NCBI GenBank assembly: GCA_041608775.1
Contig: JBFISC010000035.1
Span: 1 to 19,870, forward strand
Direction: 5' to 3'
DNA length: 19,870 bases
Source of the DNA: UBA7803 sp041608775
GTDB taxonomy: Bacteria; Pseudomonadota; Gammaproteobacteria; Pseudomonadales; Azotimanducaceae
Part shown: piece after piece, positions 7,488 through 15,630 of the stretch
Layout: every line of letters starts with the position of its first letter
Position numbering within the stretch: position 1 is the stretch's first letter
Notes under the pieces: generated by a model
Told to the model about the DNA's origin: nothing
The model's database searches: none
Seen by the model: only the letters and a program-made list of their open reading frames with translations
Program-made: the position numbers and the translations under genes

Positions 7488-10400
7488 CTAGCCGCTCAGC
7501 CTCCGGCCCATGGCAATGCGGTAGAACACGGGTACCGCCACCAGCGTCAGCAGGGTTGCGAACGCGAGCCCGCCCATGATGCACACGGCCATCTCGCGGA
7601 AGAACGCGTCGCGCAGCAGCGGCGACATGCCGGCGATGGTGGTACCCGCCGCCAGTAGCACCGGGCGCAGGCGGCTGACGCTGGCCTGGGCGACGGTTTC
7701 CAGCGTCCAGTCCTGCTCCGCCAGGCGTTTGTCGATCTCGTCGACCAGCACTATGCAGTTCTTGATCAGCATCCCGGCGAGGCTGAGGAAGCCGAGGAAC
7801 GAAGGGAACGTGAACGACAGATCGGTGACCAGCAGGCTTACCACCACACCGCAGACGATCATCGGCACCGTCAGCCAGATCACCAGCGCCTGGCGCACCT
7901 TGCCGAACATCAGCACGGTGACCAGCAGCATGATGCCGAAGGCCATCGGGATCCGACTCGTCAGGGTGGTGTTCGCCTCGAGGCTCGCCTCGTACTCACC
8001 CCCCCACTCCAGCCGGTAGCCCGGCAGCAGAGGAATCGCCTCGACGTCGCCGCGCACCCGCTCGAAGGCGCGGGTGGCATTGTGACCGATGGGCGGGTTC
8101 GCCAGCGCGGCGATGGTTCGGATGCGGTCACGGCGGAAGATCATGCTGTCCTGAGCCACCACGTCCAGCCCCGAGACGACCTGGGTGAGCGGCACGTACG
8201 CCTGCTGGGATGGGCTCCAGACCTGGCGATCCTCGATCCCCTGCAGATCCAGCCGCTCGGCCAGCGGCGCGCGGGCGACGATCGGTATCACCTTGTCCCC
8301 GTCGCGAAACAGCCCGATCCGTAGGCCGTCGCTGGTGAACGCCAGCGCCTGGGCGACCTCCACCCGGCTGATGCCCGCCTGGCGGGCACGGGCCTCGTCG
8401 AAGCGCGGTACCAGGGTGATTTCCCGCTGGCGCCAGTTGGTCTTGCGATCGATGAGGCCATGGTCGAGATAGGAATCCAGCGCCCGCTCCGCCAGGCTGC
8501 GCAGCACGCGGGCATCCGGGCCCGAGAAGCGGGCTTCGATCTTGGAGGTGCCGCTCGGCGTGAACTCGGTTCGCCGCACGGTGACTTCCGCGTCCACGCT
8601 GGATTCGTAGAGCAAGGCGGCGACCCGCCGCATGCTCGAATCGATGTTGCCAGAGTCGTCGACCCGCACCACCATCTGCAGGTAGGCCGGGTTCGGCAGC
8701 TCCGGGCGCGTCGTCGCCGCGAACCGGGTCGCACCCTGGCCGATGAAGCTGGTCACCGCCGTCACCGCCACATCCGCCGCCACCAGCGATTCCAGCCGCT
8801 CAGCCTCTGCCGCCGTGGCATGGACGTCGGTGCCCTGGGGGAGCCACAGGTCGACGAAGTAGAGCGGCGAGTTCGTGGTGGGAAAGAACCCCTGCTTGAC
8901 GTATCCGAACCCGTACAGACACGACGCCGTGATCGCCGCCAGCACCACGGTCGCAAGCCAGGCGTGGCGCAGACTGGCCCGGACGAAGCGGCGATAGGCG
9001 CCATACCCCCAGCCCGCGTAGGGATCCGTTCCGAGACCAGGGGCACGGGCCTGCAGCAGCCGGCTCCCGAGCAGGGGCACCACGGTCACGGCGAGCAGCC
9101 AGCTCAGCAGCAGCGAGATGGCCACCACCTGGAACAGAGATCGGAGAAAATGCCCGGCGCTGTCGTCGGCCAGGCCGATGGGGCCGAACGCGGCGATGCC
9201 GATGATGGTTGCGCCCAGCAGCGGCAGCTGCGTCCGGCGCACGGAGTACGCGGCGGCATCGCCCGCCGCGAGGCCCCGCTGCACGCTGGTCACCATCCCT
9301 TCGGTGACGACGATGGCGTTGTCCACGAGCATGCCCATGGCGATCATCAGCGCCCCGAGGGAGATCCTCTGCAGCTCGATGCCGGCCATCGCCATCAGGC
9401 CCAGGGTGCCGAGCACCGTGAGCAGCAGCACGCTGCCCACGACGGTGCCGGCGCGCCAGCCCATGAACACCCACAACGCGGCCATGACCGTCAGCACCGA
9501 CAGCGCGAGGTTGGTCAGAAACTCATCCAGCGCCGTCTGTACCACCGCGCTCTGGGCGTAGATCGCCGAGACCTCCACGCCGACGGGCAGGTTCCGCACC
9601 AGCCCGCGAACACGGGCATCGATGGCCCGGCCAACGTCCACGACGTTGGCGTCATCGACCACCGACACGCCCACCGTGAACACCCGTTCGCCGCGATGGC
9701 GGATGATCTGTGCCGGCTGCTCGACGGCGCCGCGGGAGATGCGCGCAATATCGCCGAGACGCACCATCTCCACGGATCCGGGGCGGCCGATGCGGGTGTC
9801 CTCCAGCGCCGCGACGGAGTCGAATGCCACCACCGGGGCGATGCGCAGCCGTCGGCCGCCGTATTCGACCGCACCCGTTGGAACGACCGTATTCTCCGCG
9901 CCGATGCTCTGGAGCACGGACTCCAGGGGCAGCCCGAGCCGGACCAGCTGCTGCTGGTCCAGCTCCAGAAACACCGCCTCCTCCGGCACGCCGGAGACCT
10001 GAACCTTGCCAACCTGAGGGACCGTGTTCAGGGAGGTGGCAAGATACCGGGCCATGTCGCGGATCTCGGCCTCGCTGTAGTCGGGTGCCGAGACGGCGTA
10101 GAGCATGCCGTAGACGTCGCCGAAGTCGTCTTCCACCAGCGGGGTGGCGGCCCCGGGGGGCAGCCGCTGGGCGGCCTCGGCGACCCGACGGCGCAGCTCG
10201 TCCCAGATCTGCTGTACCTCGTCCTCGCCGAACTCCTCCTTGACCTCCACCTGCACGTCGGAGCGGCCGGCCAGCGACTTGGAGGTCAGCTCCTTGATGT
10301 GGGGAAGCTCCTGCAGCGCCGCTTCGATGACGTCGGTGACCTCCTGCTCGACTTCCTCGGCGGAAGCGCCGGGATAGGCGGTGATGACGTAGGCATGCTT

Positions 10401-10535
10401 CAGGGGGAACGGCGGGTCTTCGAGCCGACCCACCGCGTCGATGCCCCAGACCCCCCCGAACAGGCAGGCAAGAATGATGAGCCACGGATACAGCGGGTAC
10501 TCGATCGAGAGGCGCGCGACGTTCAGCTCCGACAT
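7488..10535 (-). CDS. RND-family efflux pump inner-membrane permease
   Basis: A 1015-residue AcrB/HAE-type transporter, a full-length family member. Hydrophobic helices occur at residues 17-34, as a run at 340-480 and in the second half from about 850 to the C-terminus. Two large periplasmic loops lie between them (porter domains, for example VEDDFGDVYGMLYAV near 134-148). The proton-relay region of helix 4 reads GMLVDNAIVV with Asp405, while the neighbouring AcrB-type Asp is Asn406. Helix 10 carries Lys925 (LIKNCIVLVDE). It should export a substrate from the inner membrane or periplasm using proton force, with the adaptor encoded immediately upstream. The spacer from the adaptor stop is 3 bases with no clear ribosome site, so translation is probably coupled. 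No outer-membrane channel gene is nearby; a TolC-type partner encoded elsewhere is inferred. The substrate is unknown. Confidence 0.93.
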   Translation of the reverse strand: MSELNVARLSIEYPLYPWLIILACLFGGVWGIDAVGRLEDPPFPLKHAYVITAYPGASAEEVEQEVTDVIEAALQELPHIKELTSKSLAGRSDVQVEVKEEFGEDEVQQIWDELRRRVAEAAQRLPPGAATPLVEDDFGDVYGMLYAVSAPDYSEAEIRDMARYLATSLNTVPQVGKVQVSGVPEEAVFLELDQQQLVRLGLPLESVLQSIGAENTVVPTGAVEYGGRRLRIAPVVAFDSVAALEDTRIGRPGSVEMVRLGDIARISRGAVEQPAQIIRHRGERVFTVGVSVVDDANVVDVGRAIDARVRGLVRNLPVGVEVSAIYAQSAVVQTALDEFLTNLALSVLTVMAALWVFMGWRAGTVVGSVLLLTVLGTLGLMAMAGIELQRISLGALMIAMGMLVDNAIVVTEGMVTSVQRGLAAGDAAAYSVRRTQLPLLGATIIGIAAFGPIGLADDSAGHFLRSLFQVVAISLLLSWLLAVTVVPLLGSRLLQARAPGLGTDPYAGWGYGAYRRFVRASLRHAWLATVVLAAITASCLYGFGYVKQGFFPTTNSPLYFVDLWLPQGTDVHATAAEAERLESLVAADVAVTAVTSFIGQGATRFAATTRPELPNPAYLQMVVRVDDSGNIDSSMRRVAALLYESSVDAEVTVRRTEFTPSGTSKIEARFSGPDARVLRSLAERALDSYLDHGLIDRKTNWRQREITLVPRFDEARARQAGISRVEVAQALAFTSDGLRIGLFRDGDKVIPIVARAPLAERLDLQGIEDRQVWSPSQQAYVPLTQVVSGLDVVAQDSMIFRRDRIRTIAALANPPIGHNATRAFERVRGDVEAIPLLPGYRLEWGGEYEASLEANTTLTSRIPMAFGIMLLVTVLMFGKVRQALVIWLTVPMIVCGVVVSLLVTDLSFTFPSFLGFLSLAGMLIKNCIVLVDEIDKRLAEQDWTLETVAQASVSRLRPVLLAAGTTIAGMSPLLRDAFFREMAVCIMGGLAFATLLTLVAVPVFYRIAMGRRLSG

Positions 10536-10538
10536 GCG

Positions 10539-11600
10539 CTAGGGGCCGGTGAGCGGTCCGCCCAGGGGCCGGATCCGCATGCCTTCCTGAAGCTGGCTGG
10601 CCCCGGCGACGACCACGAGCTCGCCGTCTGCCAGCCCTTCCTCCACCGCGATGCCGGTCGGCAGGGGCGCCCCCACCGTCACCTCCCGCCGCGCCACCAG
10701 GGAGCTGGCCGGATCGTAAACCCAGACGAAGAACCGACCCGCAGGTGTGCTCAGCAGCGCCGACGCGGGCACCCGCATGACGCTGCCCCCCTGGGCCTGC
10801 ACCCCGACCCGCACCTCGGCCGTCATGCCCGGCAGCACGTTGACCGCCTCCGGCCGCTTCAGGGTGAACGTAACCTCATAGGTCTGCGCCACCGCGCCGG
10901 CTTCCCCCCGGTTCTCGCGATAGGCGAGCGGAAACTCGACGTCGGGGAGAAAGTCGAAGCGCGCCGTCATCGACAGCACCCGTTCCGGCGTCACCGTGGC
11001 CAGCAGCTCGGCCGGAACGCTGGCCACCACCTTCAGCTCGTTCAGGTCCAGCAGGCGGGCGATGGGCTGGCCGGGCTGAACGCGGGTGCGATTGTCGACG
11101 TAGCGCCGGCCGATGTGGGCAGCAAACGGCGCAACGATCCGGGTGTCGGCGAGCCGCTCCTCGGCCTGCGCCAGACGGACCAGCCACAGGTCGTACTGGG
11201 CGCGGGCATCGTCGACCACCGAGCGGGGAATGCCCTGCTGGCGGAGCAGCGCTTCCTTGCGTTCCAGATCCTGCGAAGCGAGGCGGAGCTGCACTTCGGC
11301 CTCGCGCAGCGCCAGCTCGAAGTCACGCGGGTCGAGCCGGGCCACCAGCTCGCCCGCCGGCACGTCCTGCCCTTCGCGAATCGGCAGCCCCACCAGCTCA
11401 CCGGCCACCTCGAAGGAGACGTCCACGGTCTGCGCCGCTTCCACCCGGCCGACGAAGCTGTGGCTGACGGCCACGTCGTCGGCCGCGACCCGGAACAGCT
11501 TCGCCGGACGGACCGCCTGATCGTCGACCGCCGGCTCCGGCCGCTCGCAGCCGGCAAGGCACACCAACCCGAGTGCGATCGCCAGCCAGCGGGCGCTCAC
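10539..11600 (-). CDS. RND periplasmic adaptor (membrane-fusion) lipoprotein
   Basis: A 353-residue membrane-fusion protein. The N-terminus is a lipoprotein signal with lipobox LAGC (Cys18). Glu19 at +2 does not signal inner-membrane retention as Asp would. The biotinyl-lipoyl-like half motif VSFEVAGELVGLPIREGQDV is followed by LVARLDPRDF, then a coiled-coil hairpin (about 95-150), the second half motif DTRIVAPFAAHIGRRYVD and a beta-barrel domain ending with PGMTAEVRVGV. It bridges the permease to an outer-membrane channel. The start is GTG at 11600, with GAGGG nine bases upstream, and it overlaps the repressor stop as GTGA. The order repressor, adaptor, permease is a common design for inducible efflux. 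Confidence 0.92.
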   Translation of the reverse strand: MSARWLAIALGLVCLAGCERPEPAVDDQAVRPAKLFRVAADDVAVSHSFVGRVEAAQTVDVSFEVAGELVGLPIREGQDVPAGELVARLDPRDFELALREAEVQLRLASQDLERKEALLRQQGIPRSVVDDARAQYDLWLVRLAQAEERLADTRIVAPFAAHIGRRYVDNRTRVQPGQPIARLLDLNELKVVASVPAELLATVTPERVLSMTARFDFLPDVEFPLAYRENRGEAGAVAQTYEVTFTLKRPEAVNVLPGMTAEVRVGVQAQGGSVMRVPASALLSTPAGRFFVWVYDPASSLVARREVTVGAPLPTGIAVEEGLADGELVVVAGASQLQEGMRIRPLGGPLTGP

Positions 11601-12142
11601 GCGCCACTGCCCTCGGCAAGGCGAAGCAGCTGCCGGTGCACCTGCTGGCGTTGCGCGTCGGACAACGGCAGCAGATCGAGCATCTCGAGAAAGCGCAGGC
11701 CCTCGGTCGCGAGCAGCACGACCCAGCCGAGCGCCGCCGGCTCGGTGCCGCTGCCCGCCTCGTCGAACGCCGAAGAGACTGCGGCGCGGGCACCGGCGAG
11801 CAGCTCCGGGTCCTCCGCCGCGGCGGCCAGAATCGATCTCGTCATGGCCCGTTCACCAGCGCTCTGGTTCCGCTCGGCGAGAACCCGGGCGACGAGGGCC
11901 GGATTGGCCGCGTGCGGATGCTGCTCGCGCAGCGCCCGCGTGCTCAGCTCGATCTGCTCGAGCAACCGATCCAGCATGCCTTCCAGCAGGGCGCGTTTGG
12001 ACGGAAAGTGGTACAGCACGCCACCCTTGGATACCCCGGCCTGCCGGGCCACCGCGTCGATGGTGAGGTGTCGCGCACCCGCGCCCTCGACCACCAGGGC
12101 CGCCGCCTGGAGTATCTGCTGCCGGCGGTCGCTGCCTTCCAC
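11597..12142 (-). CDS. TetR-family transcriptional repressor of the efflux operon
   Basis: Predicted 181-residue regulator. The helix-turn-helix (LTIDAVARQAGVSKGGVLYHFPSKRALL) lies at about residues 26-53, followed by a variable helical ligand domain. An upstream GTG at 12166 would add eight residues but has no ribosome site and lies only six bases from the operator. The GTG at 12142 is preceded by AAGGAGG (12148-12154) at five-base spacing and is preferred. It is first in an operon with the adaptor and permease genes, overlapping the adaptor start as GTGA. A perfect palindrome lies just upstream, consistent with self-repression relieved by a hydrophobic pump substrate. The ligand is unknown. 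Confidence 0.9.
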   Translation of the reverse strand: MEGSDRRQQILQAAALVVEGAGARHLTIDAVARQAGVSKGGVLYHFPSKRALLEGMLDRLLEQIELSTRALREQHPHAANPALVARVLAERNQSAGERAMTRSILAAAAEDPELLAGARAAVSSAFDEAGSGTEPAALGWVVLLATEGLRFLEMLDLLPLSDAQRQQVHRQLLRLAEGSGA

Positions 12143-12154
12143 CAGCCCCTCCTT
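12140..12154 (-). promoter_or_regulatory. Ribosome site that decides the TetR start
   Basis: On the minus strand AAGGAGG (12154 down to 12148) is followed after GGCTG by GTG at 12142-12140. This is a near-ideal site and favours the shorter repressor over the GTG at 12166. Confidence 0.65.
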
Positions 12155-12172
12155 GCTATCCGGCACTTGCTA

Positions 12173-12188
12173 TACCGTCCAGACGGTA
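12173..12188 (-). promoter_or_regulatory. TetR operator (perfect 16-base palindrome)
   Basis: TACCGTC-CA-GACGGTA has 7-base arms that are perfect inverse complements around a 2-base centre. Size and geometry match operators bound by TetR dimers, and the ACCGTC/GACGGT core is a common form for repressors of RND pumps. It lies 31-46 bases before the preferred repressor start and overlaps the end of the proposed -10 box by one base, so binding would block RNA polymerase. Confidence 0.75.
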
Positions 12189-12216
12189 CAGTAGCCGGAA
12201 CAGCGCCCCCGGACAA
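12188..12216 (-). promoter_or_regulatory. Candidate sigma70-type promoter of the repressor-efflux operon
   Basis: On the minus strand a -35-like TTGTCC (12216-12211) is separated by 17 bases from a -10-like TACTGT (12193-12188). Matches to consensus are moderate (4/6 and 3/6), but spacing is ideal and the operator lies directly over the expected start region. The promoter would read through repressor, adaptor and permease. Confidence 0.45.
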
Positions 12217-12233
12217 CCGGAACGGCGCGGGGG

Positions 12234-14066
12234 TCAGGTGAGCTTCATGCCCTCCAGAGTGCCCTTCTCCCGCCACTGCGCCAGCAGGGCGTTGAAGGCG
12301 TTGATCCCGGGAGCGTACGGCGAGTTCTGCATGTTGCCGCCAGATCCCTTGCCCTCGCGGTTGTAGTAGCCGGGCGTGCACTGCTCCAGAAACGCCTGCG
12401 CACCGGTTCCCGCAAGGTTCACAATCTGCTCCACCCAGGCCTGCTCCGCTTCCTCCGTGACTTCGACCGCCGTCTTTCCGCGGGCCAGCACCTCGTTGAT
12501 GATGTAGCTCACGTGCACAGCCTGGTCGTCGAACATGGCCGTCATGTTCGGCGACAGGCCGTTCTGGTTGATGCCGATGGTGAACCAGTTCGGAAACCCG
12601 TGGCTCGCCATGCCGTGCAGCGTGCGGAAACCGTCGGCCCAATGGTCGTAGAGCGATTGCCCGCCGCGGCCGATGGTGTCGAAGTCCACCCGACGGTGCG
12701 CCGAGGTGGTGATCTCGAAGCCGGTGGCGTAGATGATGCAGTCGACCTCGTAGAGCTTGCCGTTGGCCACCACGCCGGTCTCCGTGATGCGCTCCACGCC
12801 CTTGCTGTCCGAGACGTCGACGAGCTCCACGTTGGGTCGATTGAACGTGGCCAGGTACTCGTCGTTGAAGGTCGGCCGTTTGCAGAACTGCCGGTACCAG
12901 GGTTTGAGCGCCTCGGCCGCAGCCTCCTTGCTGACGGTCTCGTCCACCCGGGCCCGGATCTCGTTCATCTTCTGGAAATCGGCGATCTCCGAACGCAGCA
13001 TGATCTCTTCCATATCCAGATCACCTGCGTCCTGCCGGCGGTTCATCAGCGAGATGCCGATCCGCCGGGCGATGTCGGTCCAGCCATCGGCGACCAGGTC
13101 TTCCGTGAAGTTCTGGCCCAGCAACACCGCCGCGAAGTTCTCGCGCCGGGCCCGCTGCCAGCCGGGCTCCAGGGATCCGTACCAGCCCTCGTCGGTAGGC
13201 TTGTTGCCGCGCAGATCCACCGAGGACGGCGTGCGCTGGAACACGTACAGCCGCTGGGCGTACTCGCCGAGGAACGGCACGCACTGGATGGCGGTGGCGC
13301 CCGTGCCGATGATCGCAACCCGCTTGTCGCGAAGCCTGGTCAGGCCGCCGTTGTGATCGCCACCCGTGTACTCGTAGTCCCAGCGCGACGTGTGAAAGGT
13401 GTGTCCTTTGAAGTCACGGATACCGGGGATGCCGGGGAGCTTCGGCCGGTTCGCCGGGCCCGTGGCCTGAATGACGAAGCGCGCGCGGATGTTGTCGTTG
13501 CGCTGGGTAGACACCTGCCAGCGCTGCGCGTCCTCGAGCCAGCGGACCTCGGTGACCCGGGTCTGGAACAAAGCGTTGTCGTAGAGCCCGAAATACTCGC
13601 CGATCCGCCGGGTGTGCTCGAATATCTCCGGCGCGAACGAGTACTTCTCCTTCGGCATGTAGCCGGTCTCCTCGAGCAGCGGCAGGTAGCAGTAGGACTC
13701 GATGTCACACTGGGCGCCAGGGTAACGGTTCCAGTACCAGGTGCCGCCGAAGTCGCCGCCTGCCTCGATGATGCGGAAGTTGCTCACACCGCGCTCCTTC
13801 AGCCGCGCGGCGGTCATCAGGCCGCTGAATCCGGCTCCGATGACGGCAACGTCGATCTCCAGATCCAGCGGCTCGCGCTCCGCCGGCTCCACGTAGGGGT
13901 CGTCGTCCGCGTAGTGCGCGAACTCCGCCGCCGCCTCGACGTACTGGTCTTCGCCATCCTCTCGAATCCGCTTCTCGCGCTCCTGGCGGTACTTCTCCCG
14001 CAGTGCCTCCGGGTCGAAATCGAGATCCGGGAACAGGTTGTGCAGTCTCTCGCGTTCGCTCGCCAT
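12234..14066 (-). CDS. Type I Baeyer-Villiger monooxygenase
   Basis: A 610-residue NADPH- and FAD-dependent monooxygenase that inserts oxygen next to a ketone carbonyl, giving an ester or lactone. After an N-terminal extension of about 70 residues, the FAD loop is GAGFSG (77-82). GGTWYWNRYPG (107-117) and the family fingerprint FKGHTFHTSRWD (219-230, fitting FxGxxxHxxxW[P/D]) follow, then the NADP loop GTGATA (254-259) and ATGF (447-450). The ATG at 14066 has GGAG at 14073-14076 with a six-base spacer. The reading frame stays open further upstream to 15044, but that part is antisense to the protease gene and is not coding. The charged extension suggests a CPDMO-like or steroid-ketone-like subgroup; the substrate is unproven. 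The gene lies 113 bases after the CPBP gene and may have its own promoter. Confidence 0.93.
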   Translation of the reverse strand: MASERERLHNLFPDLDFDPEALREKYRQEREKRIREDGEDQYVEAAAEFAHYADDDPYVEPAEREPLDLEIDVAVIGAGFSGLMTAARLKERGVSNFRIIEAGGDFGGTWYWNRYPGAQCDIESYCYLPLLEETGYMPKEKYSFAPEIFEHTRRIGEYFGLYDNALFQTRVTEVRWLEDAQRWQVSTQRNDNIRARFVIQATGPANRPKLPGIPGIRDFKGHTFHTSRWDYEYTGGDHNGGLTRLRDKRVAIIGTGATAIQCVPFLGEYAQRLYVFQRTPSSVDLRGNKPTDEGWYGSLEPGWQRARRENFAAVLLGQNFTEDLVADGWTDIARRIGISLMNRRQDAGDLDMEEIMLRSEIADFQKMNEIRARVDETVSKEAAAEALKPWYRQFCKRPTFNDEYLATFNRPNVELVDVSDSKGVERITETGVVANGKLYEVDCIIYATGFEITTSAHRRVDFDTIGRGGQSLYDHWADGFRTLHGMASHGFPNWFTIGINQNGLSPNMTAMFDDQAVHVSYIINEVLARGKTAVEVTEEAEQAWVEQIVNLAGTGAQAFLEQCTPGYYNREGKGSGGNMQNSPYAPGINAFNALLAQWREKGTLEGMKLT

Positions 14067-14179
14067 CGCTCGCTCCGTTTCGCTCCTCAGGTTCTCGTGG
14101 GCATACCCGACGGACACCCGATCCGGTGGTTGGATATAGCAGGCTATCGCCAGTTGGCCCCATTTTCCAGCGGCAAGGC
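14067..14179 (-). promoter_or_regulatory. Leader of the monooxygenase gene with small palindrome
   Basis: This spacer precedes the monooxygenase. It contains a perfect 12-base palindrome ATAGC-AG-GCTAT (14136-14147). On the minus strand a -10-like TATATC (14138-14133) overlaps it. No good -35 box is visible at the right distance. It may be a regulated promoter, perhaps controlled by one of the two neighbouring TetR proteins, but this is inference. Confidence 0.3.
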
Positions 14180-14893
14180 TCAGGTGCCGAGGAGGAGATC
14201 CGTGCGTCCGAGGAACAGCAGCGTCATCCCGACCGTGTCGATCAGCCCGTGGGCTGCGATCAGCGGCCACAGGTTCCTGCCGCAGCGGTAGTAGACCGCC
14301 CCGAAAATCAGCGCGAGGAAGAAGATGTTGATGACCCCGGTGATCCCCTGGTAGCTGTGCGCGAGCGCAAACAGCGATGCCTGCAGCAGCACGGCCAGCA
14401 CCGGACCGCCCAGCTGCTCGAAGCGATACTGGAGGAAGCCGCGGGCGATCAGCTCTTCGCCCACCGCGGCGGTGCCCCAGCTGATGGGCAGCAGAAATAC
14501 CAGGTAGTTGGCCAGGTTTCCCTCGATCAACGCCGCGAGCACCGAGACGTCCAGCGGCGGCGCGCCGGCCAGGCGCAGCGCCGGCGTCACCAGGAAGCTG
14601 GTCACCACGAAGACGGCGACCAGGGTCACGGTGGTGAAGAACAGGAACTTCCCTGCCGGCATCCGTCGGGCAAAACCCAGCGCTTGCCAGGACACGCCTT
14701 CGCGGCGGAGAAACAGCGTCGCCCCAGCAACCGCGAACAGCGTGCCGAGAATCGGGCTGGCCGGGACCCAGCCGGTGAGCGCACCGGCGACCAGCCCAAG
14801 GAAGCTCAGCAGCAGCACCGCAACCACCTCGAACCAGGCTCGCCAGGCGCCGGGCCGGCGCCCGGATCGGGACGTCTGGGCAGCTTCCACCAT
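14180..14893 (-). CDS. CPBP-family intramembrane metalloprotease
   Basis: A 237-residue multi-helix membrane protein of the CPBP (Abi, CaaX prenyl protease 2/Rce1-like) family. The diagnostic motifs are present: E146E147xxxR151 (GEELIARG), F175xxxH179 (FALAH) and H215xxxD219 (HGLID), with the metal ligands expected of an active glutamic-type intramembrane peptidase. At least six hydrophobic segments can be seen. Bacterial members cleave membrane proteins or confer immunity to self-made peptides, and many have no known target. The gene follows the TetR gene by 3 bases, with AGGAGG eight bases before its ATG, so the two form an operon. No bacteriocin-like small gene is visible nearby, so an immunity role is not supported here. 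Confidence 0.87.
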   Translation of the reverse strand: MVEAAQTSRSGRRPGAWRAWFEVVAVLLLSFLGLVAGALTGWVPASPILGTLFAVAGATLFLRREGVSWQALGFARRMPAGKFLFFTTVTLVAVFVVTSFLVTPALRLAGAPPLDVSVLAALIEGNLANYLVFLLPISWGTAAVGEELIARGFLQYRFEQLGGPVLAVLLQASLFALAHSYQGITGVINIFFLALIFGAVYYRCGRNLWPLIAAHGLIDTVGMTLLFLGRTDLLLGT

Positions 14894-14896
14894 GCT

Positions 14897-15553
14897 TCAG
14901 CCCTCCTCGGCTCGGGTCAGGTAGGCCCAAGCGCTGTCGATGAGACGCTGGCGGTACTGGCGCGAACCGAACAGCTGCACGGGCGTGTCCAGGATCACGG
15001 CATACTGCAGGCTGAATGCCAGCGAAGCGGCCACGAACCGGCATGCCGCTTTGCCGTCGCTGCGGCGCACCTCGCTGCCGTCTCCATGCAGCCAGCCGCC
15101 CAGCTGCGCGACGAACCGGCCGGTGTTCACCTCGTTGGCAGACGAAACCGGTGATCGTCGCTGCAGGCTGCGGATGGCAACTGCCCGCAGCAGCCCCGCG
15201 TCGCGCTCCACGGCCTGCTCGATGGTCGCGGCCAGGAACTCGAGCCGGTACCGCAGGCCGCGCTTCGAGAATGCGGCCAGGCGTCGTTCGACGAAACCCA
15301 GCTGACGGCCCTGAAGCCGCTCGATCAGATGCTGGACCAGCGCGTCCTTGCCGGAGAAACGGTTGTACAGACTGCCCACCGCCACGCCCGCGCGCTGGGC
15401 GATCGCCTGCATGCTCATCTCCTCGAAGCTTCCTTCCGCCATCAGCTCGTCACAGGCGTCGAGGATCTTCTCCAGGGTCCGCTGACTGCGCGCCTGGCGC
15501 GGCTCCATGAAGACCAACGCGTCCTCCAGAAACGAATATGAATTCTTGTTCAT
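14897..15553 (-). CDS. TetR-family transcriptional regulator
   Basis: A 218-residue regulator. The N-terminal helix-turn-helix (MSMQAIAQRAGVAVGSLYNRF) lies at about residues 46-67 and the rest is a helical ligand-binding domain. The ATG at 15553 is chosen because GAGG sits six bases upstream; the next ATG (residue 16) has a purine run too far away. The frame continues upstream to 16447, but that part lies antisense to the metal transporter. The gene is divergent from the transporter gene and leads a minus-strand unit with the CPBP protease, possibly including the monooxygenase. A palindrome between the divergent genes is a candidate operator. Target and ligand are unknown. Confidence 0.88.
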   Translation of the reverse strand: MNKNSYSFLEDALVFMEPRQARSQRTLEKILDACDELMAEGSFEEMSMQAIAQRAGVAVGSLYNRFSGKDALVQHLIERLQGRQLGFVERRLAAFSKRGLRYRLEFLAATIEQAVERDAGLLRAVAIRSLQRRSPVSSANEVNTGRFVAQLGGWLHGDGSEVRRSDGKAACRFVAASLAFSLQYAVILDTPVQLFGSRQYRQRLIDSAWAYLTRAEEG

Positions 15554-15607
15554 AATATGCCTCGGCGCGCGCGGGGGCAACCGCTCGCGCAACGTACCGG
15601 ACGCGTC

Positions 15608-15626
15608 ATTTCCGGACTGCGGAAAT
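15608..15626. promoter_or_regulatory. Candidate TetR operator in the divergent intergenic region
   Basis: ATTTCCG-GACTG-CGGAAAT has perfect 7-base arms and a 5-base centre, lying 55 bases before the TetR gene start and upstream of the transporter's proposed promoter. A dimeric regulator is the expected binder. It could control one or both divergent units. Confidence 0.5.
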
Positions 15627-15630
15627 CCGC

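Noticed and set aside
8460..12194. A 1244-codon plus-strand open frame opposite the RND pump operon
   Set aside because: It is antisense to three well-recognised genes, has a low-complexity His/Arg/Gln/Gly-rich composition with no family motif, and is explained by GC-rich codon bias in the real genes.
12194..12233. Possible intrinsic terminator after the monooxygenase gene (CCCCC 12206-12210 with GGGGG 12229-12233)
   Set aside because: Only five bases pair across an 18-base loop and no T-tract follows, so it is likely chance in GC-rich DNA.
14180..14893. CPBP gene as a bacteriocin immunity factor
   Set aside because: No small leader-peptide gene, double-glycine motif or peptide exporter is visible nearby.
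14067..15044. Upstream in-frame extension of the monooxygenase to 936 residues
   Set aside because: The added part lies over the CPBP protease in another frame, lacks family similarity, and the ATG at 14066 has a good ribosome site and a normal family length.
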